A stretch of 39,592 nt of DNA, taken from the NCBI RefSeq assembly GCF_004569295.1, contig NZ_SPQC01000027.1:1-39592 (forward strand), read 5' to 3'. Below are positions 11,177 through 18,896 of this stretch, piece by piece. The position numbers and the translations under genes were made by a program. This stretch comes from Rothia nasimurium (GTDB taxonomy: Bacteria; Actinomycetota; Actinomycetes; Actinomycetales; Micrococcaceae). Position 1 is the stretch's first letter; each line of letters opens with the position of its first letter. Under the pieces are notes generated by a model, which saw only the letters and a list, made by a program, of their open reading frames with translations, was not told where the DNA came from and did no database searches.

Positions 11177-12319
11177 ATGATTTTTCACCCCTCAGACCAG
11201 TCCACGATTGGTGTGGAACGGGAGGTCGCCCTCATCGACCCCGAAACCCGCGAACTGGCATCCCGCGCAGACGAAGTGCTAGCGCTACTGCAAGAACAGC
11301 ACCCGCAGGTTCTTGAAGCAGCCCCGGACCGGGCCCACATCACCGGAGAATTTTTGAATAACACCGTTGAGCTTGTCACCGGCATCTGCCGAACCCCGGC
11401 GGAGGCCGCCGACCAGCTCACCCAGGCCACCGGCGTCCTGAAAGACATCACCGACCAGCTGGGCCTAGCCTTCTTCTCCGCCGGCACCCACCCCTTCTCC
11501 CGGGCCCTGGACCAAAAAGTCGTTGATAAAGACCGCTACCTGCGGGTGCTCGACCGTTCCCAGTTTTGGGGCCGCCGCCAAATCATCTACGGTGTGCACG
11601 TGCACACCGGGGTTACTGCTCGAGATAAAGCCCTACCGGTACTCAACGGACTCACCAACTTCTATCCCCACCTGCTGGCCCTGTCGGCGTCCTCCCCCTT
11701 CTGGGAAGGGGAAGATACCGGGTTCGCCTCCCAGCGGGCCCAGATTTTCCAGCAGCTACCCACCTCGGGCCTGCCCTTCACCTTCGAACGCTGGGAAGAC
11801 TACGAGGACTACCTCAACGACCTGGTGGTCACCGGCGTCATTGACGACCCCAGCGAGAACCGGTGGGACGTCCGCCCCGTACCCAAATACGGCACAGTAG
11901 AAATGCGGGCCTATGACGGGCTGGCCTCTATCCGTGACATCACAGCTCTGACCGCCTTTACCCAGTGCTTGGTGGAGTGGTTCTCCCGCCAGCTCGATGC
12001 GGGCAAACGGATTGAGCCTCTCAAGCCCTAGCATGTGCAGGAAAACAAGTGGCGGGCCGCCCGCTACGGCACCGAGGCCATCGTCATTCTCGATAACCAG
12101 AACACCGAACATCTGGTCACCGAAGATATCTTGGGGCTCCTGAACAAGCTAGAGGGTATTGCCTCTGACCTGGGCTGCTCTACTGAGCTGGCCGATGTGG
12201 AGCGTATCTGCCTGACCGGGGCAGGCTACCAGCGTCAGCGTCGTGTTGCCGCCGAAAACGGCGGAAATCTGCAGGCTGTGGTGGACGACCTGACCGCGCA
12301 AGCTACCGAGGGGCTGTAG
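11177..12319 (+). pseudogene. Glutamate-cysteine ligase type 2 / YbdK-like carboxylate-amine ligase, interrupted by TAG
   Basis: One continuous reading frame of 380 codons is broken only by TAG at 12029-12031. The first 284 residues hold the family start TIGVEREVALIDPETREL, the glutamate-site region GEFLNNTVELVTGIC, the HPFSRA and RRQIIYGVHVHTGV motifs, and KYGTVEMRAYDGLASIRD. After TAG the same frame continues HVQENKWRAARYGTEAIVIL and ends AVVDDLTAQATEGL, a normal C-terminus. A Trp codon TGG is the likely ancestral form, since P-W-hydrophobic-x-ENKWRAARYG is what I recall for relatives. The truncated product would lose the conserved ENKWRAARYG segment. A GTG at 12035 could allow reinitiation. 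Possible explanations are a real null mutation, amber readthrough or a sequencing error. CTGGAG precedes the ATG. Family members join glutamate to cysteine or another amine using ATP. Confidence 0.85.
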
Positions 12320-12349
12320 ACCTTCAGCCGCCCGTGCTTTCTGCCCCGG

Positions 12350-13456
12350 CTAGAGCGAAATCTTAGTAACGGGCAGGGACGAGTCTGCCGTGAAGTCAAT
12401 TCCCGACGGCACCCGCCCCTCAGATACCAGACGAGCGCCCAAGGCCGCTACCATGGCCCCATTATCGGTGCACAGGCTCAACTGAGGAATCACCAGTTTG
12501 ATACCGTGGTCGGCACAGCGCTGGGAAGTCAGCTCGCGCAGGCGCGAGTTAGCGGCCACTCCCCCACCCAACAGCAGGGTGGTGATACCGCGTTCGGTGC
12601 AGGCCAGCATAGCTTTCTTGGTAATCACATCGACTACAGCTTCCTGGAAGGAGGCCGCGATATCAGCAACCGGTACCTCTTCGCCCCGAGCTTCAAATCC
12701 CTCGACGACGCGGGCGACAGCGGTCTTTAGACCCGAGAAAGAAAAGTCGTAGCGGTGGGGGCCGGGCTCTTCGGCGGCGCCCATAAACTTGCGCGTCGAT
12801 AAGCCCCGGGGGAAGGCGAAAGCCGCCCCGTTGCCGTCCGCAGCAACCCGGTCAATTACCGGCCCACCCGGATAGGGCAGGCCCAGCAGACGGGCCACTT
12901 TGTCGTAGGCTTCGCCGGCGGCATCATCCAAAGTCGCGCCCAGCAACTCAACATCCCCGGTAATATCGCGCACGGCCAGAATCTCGGTATGCCCGCCGGA
13001 GACCAGCAGGGCGCCAATTCCTTCACTCGGCAGGCCGTCCAAAAAATCAGCGGTGTGCCCCTCGATACCGCAGTCATCGAGCAGGCCCACACCCACGTGG
13101 GCAACCAGGTGGTTGATACCGTAGAGGGGCTTGCCGGTAGCGGTGGCCAGTGCTTTAGCGGCAGAGACCCCCACCATGAGGGCACCAGCCAGGCCGGGGC
13201 CAGCGGTCACGGCAATAGCGTCCAAATCGTCCAAGCTGACCTGGGCCTCGTCCAGGGCTGCTTGAAGGGCCGGGACCATGGCGTCCAGGTGGGCACGGGA
13301 GGCAATCTCGGGGATGACCCCGCCAAAGCGCACGTGCTCGTTCATGGAGGATGAGACTGTGTTGGTCAGCAGGGTTGAGCCCCGCACAATGCCGATACCA
13401 GTTTCGTCGCAGGAGGACTCAATACCCAGCACCAGGGGTTCGGTTTTAGCGGTCAT
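12350..13456 (-). CDS. tsaD: tRNA N6-adenosine threonylcarbamoyltransferase TsaD
   Basis: TsaD transfers the threonylcarbamoyl group to A37 of ANN-decoding tRNAs, with TsaB and TsaE. The 368-residue protein has the ASKHA-fold start [17 protein letters not shown], the metal-binding [13 protein letters not shown] (two His), [36 protein letters not shown] and the metal-ligand segment [13 protein letters not shown]. The frame runs 24 codons further upstream, but the ATG at 13456 with AAGGAG ahead gives the standard N-terminus. It overlaps the end of rimI by 11 bases, so the two are translationally linked. It converges with the interrupted ligase gene. Confidence 0.97.
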   Translation of the reverse strand: MTAKTEPLVLGIESSCDETGIGIVRGSTLLTNTVSSSMNEHVRFGGVIPEIASRAHLDAMVPALQAALDEAQVSLDDLDAIAVTAGPGLAGALMVGVSAAKALATATGKPLYGINHLVAHVGVGLLDDCGIEGHTADFLDGLPSEGIGALLVSGGHTEILAVRDITGDVELLGATLDDAAGEAYDKVARLLGLPYPGGPVIDRVAADGNGAAFAFPRGLSTRKFMGAAEEPGPHRYDFSFSGLKTAVARVVEGFEARGEEVPVADIAASFQEAVVDVITKKAMLACTERGITTLLLGGGVAANSRLRELTSQRCADHGIKLVIPQLSLCTDNGAMVAALGARLVSEGRVPSGIDFTADSSLPVTKISL

Positions 13457-13973
13457 GGCTGGTTTCTCCTTGGGGGACGGTCTGTTGGGTGAGGTCGCGG
13501 CGCATGATGAGGGCGTCGACCCCGTCATTGTAGTAGCGGCGGCGCACGTGGATCTGCCGATAGCCGTTTTTCAGGTAGAGGTCCTGGGCCCGGGGGTTAT
13601 CGGCGCGTACCTCCAGTAGTATCTGTTCAGCACCGCGGGCAGCTGCTTCTCCGGCCAGAAAATCGAGTAGGGCTCGCCCGTAGCCGCGCCCCTCGTAGGC
13701 GGGGGCAACGGCGATGGTTTGCACATCGGCGGTGTCGGCTACGCTCATGAGCCCGGCATAGCCGATAACCTGCGGACCGGTTTCTGTAGGGATTTCCAGG
13801 ACGACATATCCCCGGGTTTCGTGGGTGATTTCGGCAAGAAACATGTCCAGGGGCCAGGCATCGGCCGGGAAGAGGTCGAGTTCTAGGGTATGGACGGCTG
13901 GGATGTCGTGCAGGGTCATTTCCCTGGCTTGGGCCCCGTCAGCAAGATGTGTGGGGAGGTCGGTGAGCAGCAT
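13446..13973 (-). CDS. rimI: Ribosomal-protein-alanine N-acetyltransferase RimI-like (GNAT)
   Basis: A GNAT acetyltransferase of 175 residues. The acetyl-CoA binding motif A is [20 protein letters not shown], and [26 protein letters not shown] is the typical C-terminal strand-helix of RimI, which acetylates the N-terminus of ribosomal protein S18 and sometimes other proteins. The first 17 residues before [17 protein letters not shown] are atypical, so an internal Met is possible. However, the ATG at 13973 shares its A with the tsaB stop codon, an arrangement that favours coupling. Its position between tsaB and tsaD is the common bacterial order. Confidence 0.92.
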   Translation of the reverse strand: MLLTDLPTHLADGAQAREMTLHDIPAVHTLELDLFPADAWPLDMFLAEITHETRGYVVLEIPTETGPQVIGYAGLMSVADTADVQTIAVAPAYEGRGYGRALLDFLAGEAAARGAEQILLEVRADNPRAQDLYLKNGYRQIHVRRRYYNDGVDALIMRRDLTQQTVPQGETSHDR

Positions 13974-14650
13974 TAGGCGCTGGCCTTCTTGCGGGCGGCG
14001 GGCACCTTGGCATCAGATTCGCGCAGGTAGAGAGCGCTCGTATCGGTGCTGAGGCTGGTCAGACCCAGGCGGGCGGCAGCTGCCAGCAGGGCGGCGGCGT
14101 CCGGCTGGGTGTGTTCAAAGCTGGGCTGGGTGTCCAGTGCCTCGGGGTAGAGGGAAGTGCCAAAACCGTAGGCGGGCAGGTCGGGGGCCTCGCTGGCCAG
14201 GCCGACGGTGGGGCCACTCTCCAGCTGGTAGCCGCTCTCGGTCAGTTCATAGACAGCTGAGTATATTTCCTTGCGGCGGGCATCTGATGCGACTAGAAAA
14301 CGGGTATGACCGGACGCTCGCACGGCACCTTCAGCACGTTCGGCGAGGGCGGTAAGACTCATGATTCCGTAGAGGGGCTTGTTCCAGGCAAAGGCCAGGG
14401 AACGGGCGGTGACGATGCCGGCGCGTAGGCCGGTAAAGGGGCCGGGACCGGTACCGGTTATTACAGCGTCAATATCTTGACCTGTTACTCCGGCTTCAGC
14501 CAATACTTCGGTGACGAAGGGAGCCATCACTTCGGCGTGAGAGCGGGTATCTTCGGTTGACCGTGAAGCGAGCAGGGTTAGGGTCTGCCCGTCTAAGCGC
14601 CCCAGGGCGACAGAAGCAATAGCGGATGAGTCAAGAGCAAGAATAAGCAC
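13973..14650 (-). CDS. tsaB: tRNA threonylcarbamoyladenosine biosynthesis protein TsaB
   Basis: TsaB is the ASKHA-fold partner that dimerises with TsaD in t6A synthesis; it has no catalytic metal site. The 225 residues start MLILALDSSAIASVALGRLDG and include HAEVMAPFVTEVLAEAG and the diagnostic ITGTGPGPFTGLRAGIVTARSLAFAWNKPLYGI. The stop overlaps the rimI start. The GTG start at 14650 has no ribosome-binding site but is preceded by TAGACT at six bases. It may therefore be read from a leaderless mRNA, separately from the alr-tsaE unit 90 bases upstream. Confidence 0.95.
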   Translation of the reverse strand: MLILALDSSAIASVALGRLDGQTLTLLASRSTEDTRSHAEVMAPFVTEVLAEAGVTGQDIDAVITGTGPGPFTGLRAGIVTARSLAFAWNKPLYGIMSLTALAERAEGAVRASGHTRFLVASDARRKEIYSAVYELTESGYQLESGPTVGLASEAPDLPAYGFGTSLYPEALDTQPSFEHTQPDAAALLAAAARLGLTSLSTDTSALYLRESDAKVPAARKKASA

Positions 14651-14656
14651 CCCACC

Positions 14657-14662
14657 AGTCTA
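14657..14662 (-). promoter_or_regulatory. Candidate leaderless -10 box for tsaB
   Basis: On the minus strand TAGACT is followed by six bases (GGTGGG) and then the GTG start. The same hexamer precedes coaA. No clear -35 is seen. Confidence 0.45.
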
Positions 14663-14698
14663 GCGTGTTTAGGCTCAAAGGCTTGATACTCGGCGTCC

Positions 14699-14721
14699 GG
14701 GCTCGCGCTCACTGCGAGCCC
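14699..14721 (-). terminator. Hairpin between tsaE and tsaB
   Basis: GGGCTCGC (14699-14706) pairs perfectly with GCGAGCCC (14714-14721) across a 7-base loop, 19 bases past the tsaE stop. The minus-strand side has no T-run. It could be a terminator, attenuator or RNA-processing site that splits the tsa genes. Confidence 0.4.
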
Positions 14722-14740
14722 GCGGTGCTTCCAAAGGCCC

Positions 14741-15349
14741 CTATGTTCCTCCCCTCTGTTCTCCCTTTATCCCACTCAGGTTCCCTACCAGCTCACCCCA
14801 AACATTTTCCCAGCGGGGCCCGCTTCCGATGAGGCGGAGGCGGCGCGGTTCGGGGGCTCCCTCGTCTTCGTCGTCTTCTTCCCAGCTGCCCGGGGCGTAG
14901 AGGGCGTAGGGGTCGGTTTCAGCCAGGTCTGCGCCTGTCACACGGGTAAATTCCAAATCGAGAATAGATTCTGAGAGGTGTTCGGCTTTGTCTCGGCCCC
15001 ATTCGATAACGGTGACGGACCGGTCAAGGGAGTACTCCAGGTCAAGATCGTCGAGCTCTTCTGAGCTGGCGAGTCGGTAGGCGTCAACGTGGACGAGGTC
15101 GGGCCCGCCGGGGCGGGGGCCATCGGGTAGGTTGGGGTGGACGCGGGAGAGGACAAAGGTGGGTGAGATGACGCCCTCACGCACGCCGAGTCCTTCGCCG
15201 AGGGAGCGGGTGAAGGTGGTTTTGCCGGCTCCCAGTTCGCCGGTGAGAATCAGGACGTCGCCCGCGGTGAGGAGGGGGGCTAGGGCCAGGGCGATGGCGC
15301 GGGTGTGCTCGGGGCCGGTGATTTCTAGGTCAAGGACGCGGTCGGTCAC
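14741..15349 (-). CDS. tsaE: tRNA threonylcarbamoyladenosine biosynthesis ATPase TsaE
   Basis: TsaE is the P-loop ATPase that regenerates the TsaB-TsaD complex in t6A synthesis. Walker A is LTGELGAGKTTFTRSLGEGLG (about residues 36-56), followed by the family motifs ISPTFVLSRVHPN, LVHVDAYRL and VTVIEWGRDKAEHL. At 202 residues it is longer than typical TsaE because of an acidic C-terminal extension (about 150-202, with EEDDEDEGAPEPRR). It starts with GTG only three bases after the alr stop, so it is probably translated by coupling. Confidence 0.95.
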   Translation of the reverse strand: MTDRVLDLEITGPEHTRAIALALAPLLTAGDVLILTGELGAGKTTFTRSLGEGLGVREGVISPTFVLSRVHPNLPDGPRPGGPDLVHVDAYRLASSEELDDLDLEYSLDRSVTVIEWGRDKAEHLSESILDLEFTRVTGADLAETDPYALYAPGSWEEDDEDEGAPEPRRLRLIGSGPRWENVWGELVGNLSGIKGEQRGGT

Positions 15350-15352
15350 GGT

Positions 15353-16612
15353 TTACTGCTCGCTGTCGGTATCGCGCTGGCGCCAGAATCCGCCGACGCT
15401 GATGCGGGTGACGCGCGGGGAGATGCGGGTGACGATTTCGTAGTTGATGGTTCCGGCGGCTTCTGCCCAGTCGGTGACAGGTGGGTTATCGCCGGTTCCG
15501 AAGAGGACGGCGGGGGCGCCGAGGAAACCGACCGCGGAGTCGGCCAGGCCGGGCTTACCGAGGTCTACGACCAGCTGGTCCATGGCGATTCGGCCCACTG
15601 CCCGGTAGGTTCGGGCGGGGCCGGATGCCGGGTAAATACGGACTGGCCCGCCAGTTGCGACTCGGGGAACGCCGTCCGCATAACCGACCGGTACCAGGGC
15701 CAGGGTCGTGGGTTTGTCGGTTACGTAGTTGAGGCCGTAGGAGACACCTTGGCCTGCGGGGACTTCCTTGACGGCGTTGATGAAGGTTTGCAGGTGCATG
15801 ACCGGTTTGAGCCCCAGATCAGCGGGGGTCTGCCCGGGCAGGGGGGAAAGCCCGTAGATACCGAGACCCACGCGGACGGCGTCCCGCAGCAGACCTTCTT
15901 CAGCACCAACGGACGCCGCGCTGAAAGTCGCGGGAGTGTTAGCAAGATGGCGCAGGGTTGGGTGTAGACCGGCAGAGCGCAGAATGTCTAGTGCCCGGTC
16001 GAAGGTCTGAGACTGTTCGGCTGTTTCGGTACGCTCTGGTTCATCGGCTACTGCCAGGTGGGAGAAGACCCCGACCACCTGCAGCACCCCGTCCTCTTCA
16101 AGCTGGCGGGCGGCGGCTGCAAGCGCCGGTAATTCGCCCATGGCCACACCGTTACGGCCGAGGCCGGTATCTACTTTGAGGTGAACCTTGACGGGCTCTT
16201 GCTGCCCGCTGTCACGGTGGGCGCTTGCGATGGCGTTAAGTTCCCAGGTGCTTGAGACGCCCAGCTCGAGGTTGTCTGTCAGGGCTTGGGAAAAGTCGGT
16301 TCGGGGGGTGTGGAGCCAGGCGATAATGGGGGCTGTAACACCACCGGCGCGGAGGGTGCGGGCTTCTTTGACGTGGACGACGCCCAGGTAGTCAGCTCCT
16401 GCCGCCACCGCTGACCGAGCTACATCAAGAGCCCCGTGCCCGTAGGCGTCCGCTTTGACCACGGCGATGAGGGCGCGCTGCCCGATGAGGGTTTTGATGC
16501 GCCGGACGTTATGTTCGACGGCGTCCAGGTCGATGATGGCCAGGCGTTCTGCATCTGTGGGTGCGTCAAGGGGCACGAAGCCGTGGGCGCGGTAGAGGCT
16601 GTCGATAGGCAC
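15353..16612 (-). CDS. alr: Alanine racemase
   Basis: This PLP enzyme interconverts L- and D-alanine, supplying D-Ala for peptidoglycan. The 419 residues have the PLP-lysine motif AVVKADAYGHGALDVARSA, the barrel motif VHLKVDTGLGRNG, and LALVPVGYADGVPR, which carries the family's catalytic Tyr in the C-terminal beta domain, then YRAVGRIAMDQLVVDLG. The start is GTG at 16612 with AGGAGG five bases upstream. It is followed almost directly by tsaE. It is divergent from mshA across a 116-base gap. Confidence 0.97.
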   Translation of the reverse strand: MPIDSLYRAHGFVPLDAPTDAERLAIIDLDAVEHNVRRIKTLIGQRALIAVVKADAYGHGALDVARSAVAAGADYLGVVHVKEARTLRAGGVTAPIIAWLHTPRTDFSQALTDNLELGVSSTWELNAIASAHRDSGQQEPVKVHLKVDTGLGRNGVAMGELPALAAAARQLEEDGVLQVVGVFSHLAVADEPERTETAEQSQTFDRALDILRSAGLHPTLRHLANTPATFSAASVGAEEGLLRDAVRVGLGIYGLSPLPGQTPADLGLKPVMHLQTFINAVKEVPAGQGVSYGLNYVTDKPTTLALVPVGYADGVPRVATGGPVRIYPASGPARTYRAVGRIAMDQLVVDLGKPGLADSAVGFLGAPAVLFGTGDNPPVTDWAEAAGTINYEIVTRISPRVTRISVGGFWRQRDTDSEQ

Positions 16613-16716
16613 GGTGTCCTCCTTGGGCGTAGGGTCTTTTCTTCTCTAGCTTAGTTGAGTTTCACGGTAGCGCACCTGCGCTGACGCCTACAGGGTGTGG
16701 ACAGATGTGGCAGGGG

Positions 16717-16722
16717 TAGAGT
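16717..16722 (+). promoter_or_regulatory. Candidate leaderless -10 box for mshA
   Basis: TAGAGT is followed by six bases and the GTG start at 16729, with no good ribosome-binding site. The -35 is not recognisable. Confidence 0.4.
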
Positions 16723-16728
16723 AGAGGC

Positions 16729-17934
16729 GTGAGTTTTTCTTTTCCGCTGCACCTGCATATCTTTTCACTGCATACTTCCCCCCTGGCCCAGCCTGGGTCA
16801 GGTGATGCCGGCGGCATGAACGTCTATATTGAGCGGTCTTTGGCGGCTCTTCTTGAGATCAACCCGCAGCTGACAGTAGAAGTTTTTACGCTGGCGACCG
16901 ACTGCCAGCAGGCTGGGCAGGTACGGTATCACGAGCGGGCTACCGTTACCGCTCTCTATCTGCCTGAGGCTGAAGGAGCCCGTAAGGAAGACCTACCTGA
17001 GCTGGTTCCGGGCTTTGCTATGGCTGTTCGAGCTATAGCGTCGCGTCCGCCCCAGCTGGTTCACAGCCACTACTGGCTCTCGGGCCTGGCGGCTCTTGCC
17101 GCTTACCCGCAGGTACCGCTCGTTCATACGATGCACACCACCGCAGCTGCTAAGAACGCTAGGTTGGGTGAGGGCGAGCGCTCGGAACCCGAGGTGCGTT
17201 TGCGCAGTGAGCAAGCCCTGGTACGTAGGGCCGCTGCCCTGGTAGTGAATACAGAGTATGAGGCTGCCCAGATGCGCAACTTCTACGGGGCAGAAGAATC
17301 CCAGCTGGTGACGGTAGCCCCCGGCGTTGACCTTTCTGTTTTCTCCCCTCGCGAGGGCGTCTGCCCTCTTCATGAAGGGAAGGACGGCGCAGCCCACCTG
17401 GTCTTTGCCGGCCGCCCCCAGCACCTTAAGGGCCCTCATCTGCTGGTTGAAGCCCTCGATCTGCTTCCGCGAGAGCTGGACGTTACCCTCGATATCATTG
17501 GAACCTCCGGCACAAACTATGAACATGATCTCGCTACCCGAGCAGAAGAGCTGGGGCTGGGCGACCGTGTCCGTCTACTTCCCTCGATGTCTGCCCCCGA
17601 CCTCGCTCAGGCTTTCCGAAAGGCCGATATCGTTACCTGCCCCTCGTCCTCAGAAACCTTTGGCCTGGTTGCCCTGGAGGCCTCTGCCTGCGGCACCCCG
17701 GTGCTCGCCAGCAAGGTAGACGGGCTCAGGGAAGCAGTAGCTGACGGCATCACCGGTCTGTTGGTAGCTCAGCGGACGCCCGCCGCCTGGGCGGACGCCA
17801 TCGAACAGCTTGTGAGAGACCCGCAGCTTCGACGCACCTTGGGGCAGGCCGGGGCCCGGCGCGCCCACGACTTTACCTGGCAGACAACAGCCCAAGCCCT
17901 TATTCAGCTCTATCAGTCCCTTGCCCGCCCTTAG
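16729..17934 (+). CDS. mshA: GT4 glycosyltransferase, probably D-inositol-3-phosphate glycosyltransferase MshA
   Basis: MshA joins GlcNAc from UDP-GlcNAc to inositol-3-phosphate, the first step of mycothiol synthesis. The 401-residue GT-B protein has the MshA-type N-terminal loop HTSPLAQPGSGDAGGMNVY (residues 15-33), LVHSHYWLSGLAAL, HTMHTTAAAKNARL, VNTEYEAAQM, VAPGVDLSVFSP, the donor-site GRPQHLKGPHLL and the EX7E motif SSSETFGLVALEASACGTPV (Glu309 and Glu317). The sequence is more divergent than textbook MshA (for example ATDCQQ where TRA is usual), so a related GT4 role is possible. Translation of the following gene is probably coupled, because its AGGAGG overlaps this stop codon. Confidence 0.8.
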   Translation: MSFSFPLHLHIFSLHTSPLAQPGSGDAGGMNVYIERSLAALLEINPQLTVEVFTLATDCQQAGQVRYHERATVTALYLPEAEGARKEDLPELVPGFAMAVRAIASRPPQLVHSHYWLSGLAALAAYPQVPLVHTMHTTAAAKNARLGEGERSEPEVRLRSEQALVRRAAALVVNTEYEAAQMRNFYGAEESQLVTVAPGVDLSVFSPREGVCPLHEGKDGAAHLVFAGRPQHLKGPHLLVEALDLLPRELDVTLDIIGTSGTNYEHDLATRAEELGLGDRVRLLPSMSAPDLAQAFRKADIVTCPSSSETFGLVALEASACGTPVLASKVDGLREAVADGITGLLVAQRTPAAWADAIEQLVRDPQLRRTLGQAGARRAHDFTWQTTAQALIQLYQSLARP

Positions 17935-17944
17935 GAGGAAACCC

Positions 17945-18721
17945 ATGACCTTTCCCATGACCCGCCAAGAATTTGCAGCCTACCTCGATAATTCGCGTAT
18001 CACTGGGCAGGTAGCAACCGCCCGTGAGAACAACCTCGCCCATATGCAGGGCTTTGTTGAGGGCAACGAGCACCTAGAATTCGGCGTGAAGTGGACCAGG
18101 GACTGGAGCGTCGACGACATCTTTGAGCTGATGGCGCACAGGGTCGGCACCAGCTCCGACCCCAATCACAGGGAGGGCCAAGACACCATCAGCGCTGATC
18201 TCTGTATCGACGGTCTCACCGAATACGCCCATATCTTCGGCGACGCAGTACGGGCGGGCAAAAGCCTACTTTTTGCCACCGGCCACCCCGCCGGCCTCTT
18301 CCCTATCTACGCCCGCCTTGCAGCAGCGGCCAAAGCTCACGGCGCGACCGTCCTAACCATCGAGGAGGGCGACCGCTTTCTTGACGGCGATATCCGCCAA
18401 ATCTTTGACGTCATCATGTTCGAGCAGTACGGCAACCTGCAGCACACCCACTTCCCCGGCCCCATGCAGCTAGCGCTCGCCCAGCTTCAAGAACGGGGAA
18501 TTACTCCCGATCTTGTTATCGCCGATCACGGACTCGCCGGGTACGCGGCGTCCGCCGAGATTCCCACCATCGGTATCGCCGACTGCAATGACCCCGGGCT
18601 TTTCGTCTCCGCCGAACAGGGACAGATTCTCGTTGCTGTGCCCATGGACGATAACGTCACCCCGCACCTCTACGAACCGGTGATCGATTTTATCCTGCAT
18701 GAAGCTGGACTTACTCGCTAA
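17945..18721 (+). CDS. Putative phosphatase of an actinobacterial family
   Basis: This 258-residue protein resembles a conserved actinobacterial family commonly named phosphatase. I recognise its blocks: RITGQVATARENNLAHM near the N-terminus, DPNHREGQDTIS, LLFATGHPAGLFPIYARLA, LQHTHFPGPMQLALAQL, PDLVIADHGLAGYAA, GIADCNDPGLFVSAEQG and VPMDDNVTPHLYEPV. The several conserved His and Asp residues suit a metal-dependent or His-based hydrolase, but the substrate is unknown and the label is weakly founded. The start ATG at 17945 has AGGAGG six bases before it, overlapping the mshA stop. A second ATG four codons later is possible. Being coupled to mshA suggests, but does not prove, a role linked to mycothiol or inositol phosphates. 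Confidence 0.65.
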   Translation: MTFPMTRQEFAAYLDNSRITGQVATARENNLAHMQGFVEGNEHLEFGVKWTRDWSVDDIFELMAHRVGTSSDPNHREGQDTISADLCIDGLTEYAHIFGDAVRAGKSLLFATGHPAGLFPIYARLAAAAKAHGATVLTIEEGDRFLDGDIRQIFDVIMFEQYGNLQHTHFPGPMQLALAQLQERGITPDLVIADHGLAGYAASAEIPTIGIADCNDPGLFVSAEQGQILVAVPMDDNVTPHLYEPVIDFILHEAGLTR

Positions 18722-18748
18722 GACCACTCTGACTAGCACTAACAAGTT

Positions 18749-18764
18749 ACTTTCAGCTGAAAGT
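18749..18764. repeat. 16-bp perfect palindrome upstream of the sugar transferase gene
   Basis: ACTTTCAGCTGAAAGT is its own reverse complement. It sits 27 bases after the putative phosphatase stop and about 40 bases before the candidate -35 of the next gene. It may be an operator; there is no T-run to suggest a terminator. Confidence 0.6.
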
Positions 18765-18803
18765 GTGAAGCATATTTCAGGATATCTACTGCTCTTAAGC
18801 CAG

Positions 18804-18832
18804 CTGACACTGTAGTATTAAAAGCCTAATCG
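18804..18832 (+). promoter_or_regulatory. Candidate promoter for the sugar transferase gene
   Basis: CTGACA (18804-18809) and TAATCG (18827-18832) are 17 bases apart, ending 64 bases before the GTG at 18897. The -10 is imperfect; TAGTAT at 18814 is an alternative. Confidence 0.3.
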
Positions 18833-18896
18833 TACAGGTCTGCCCACCTCACTCTCGCACCCGGCGCAGGCACCATCTTTAGGGGAATACACACTA

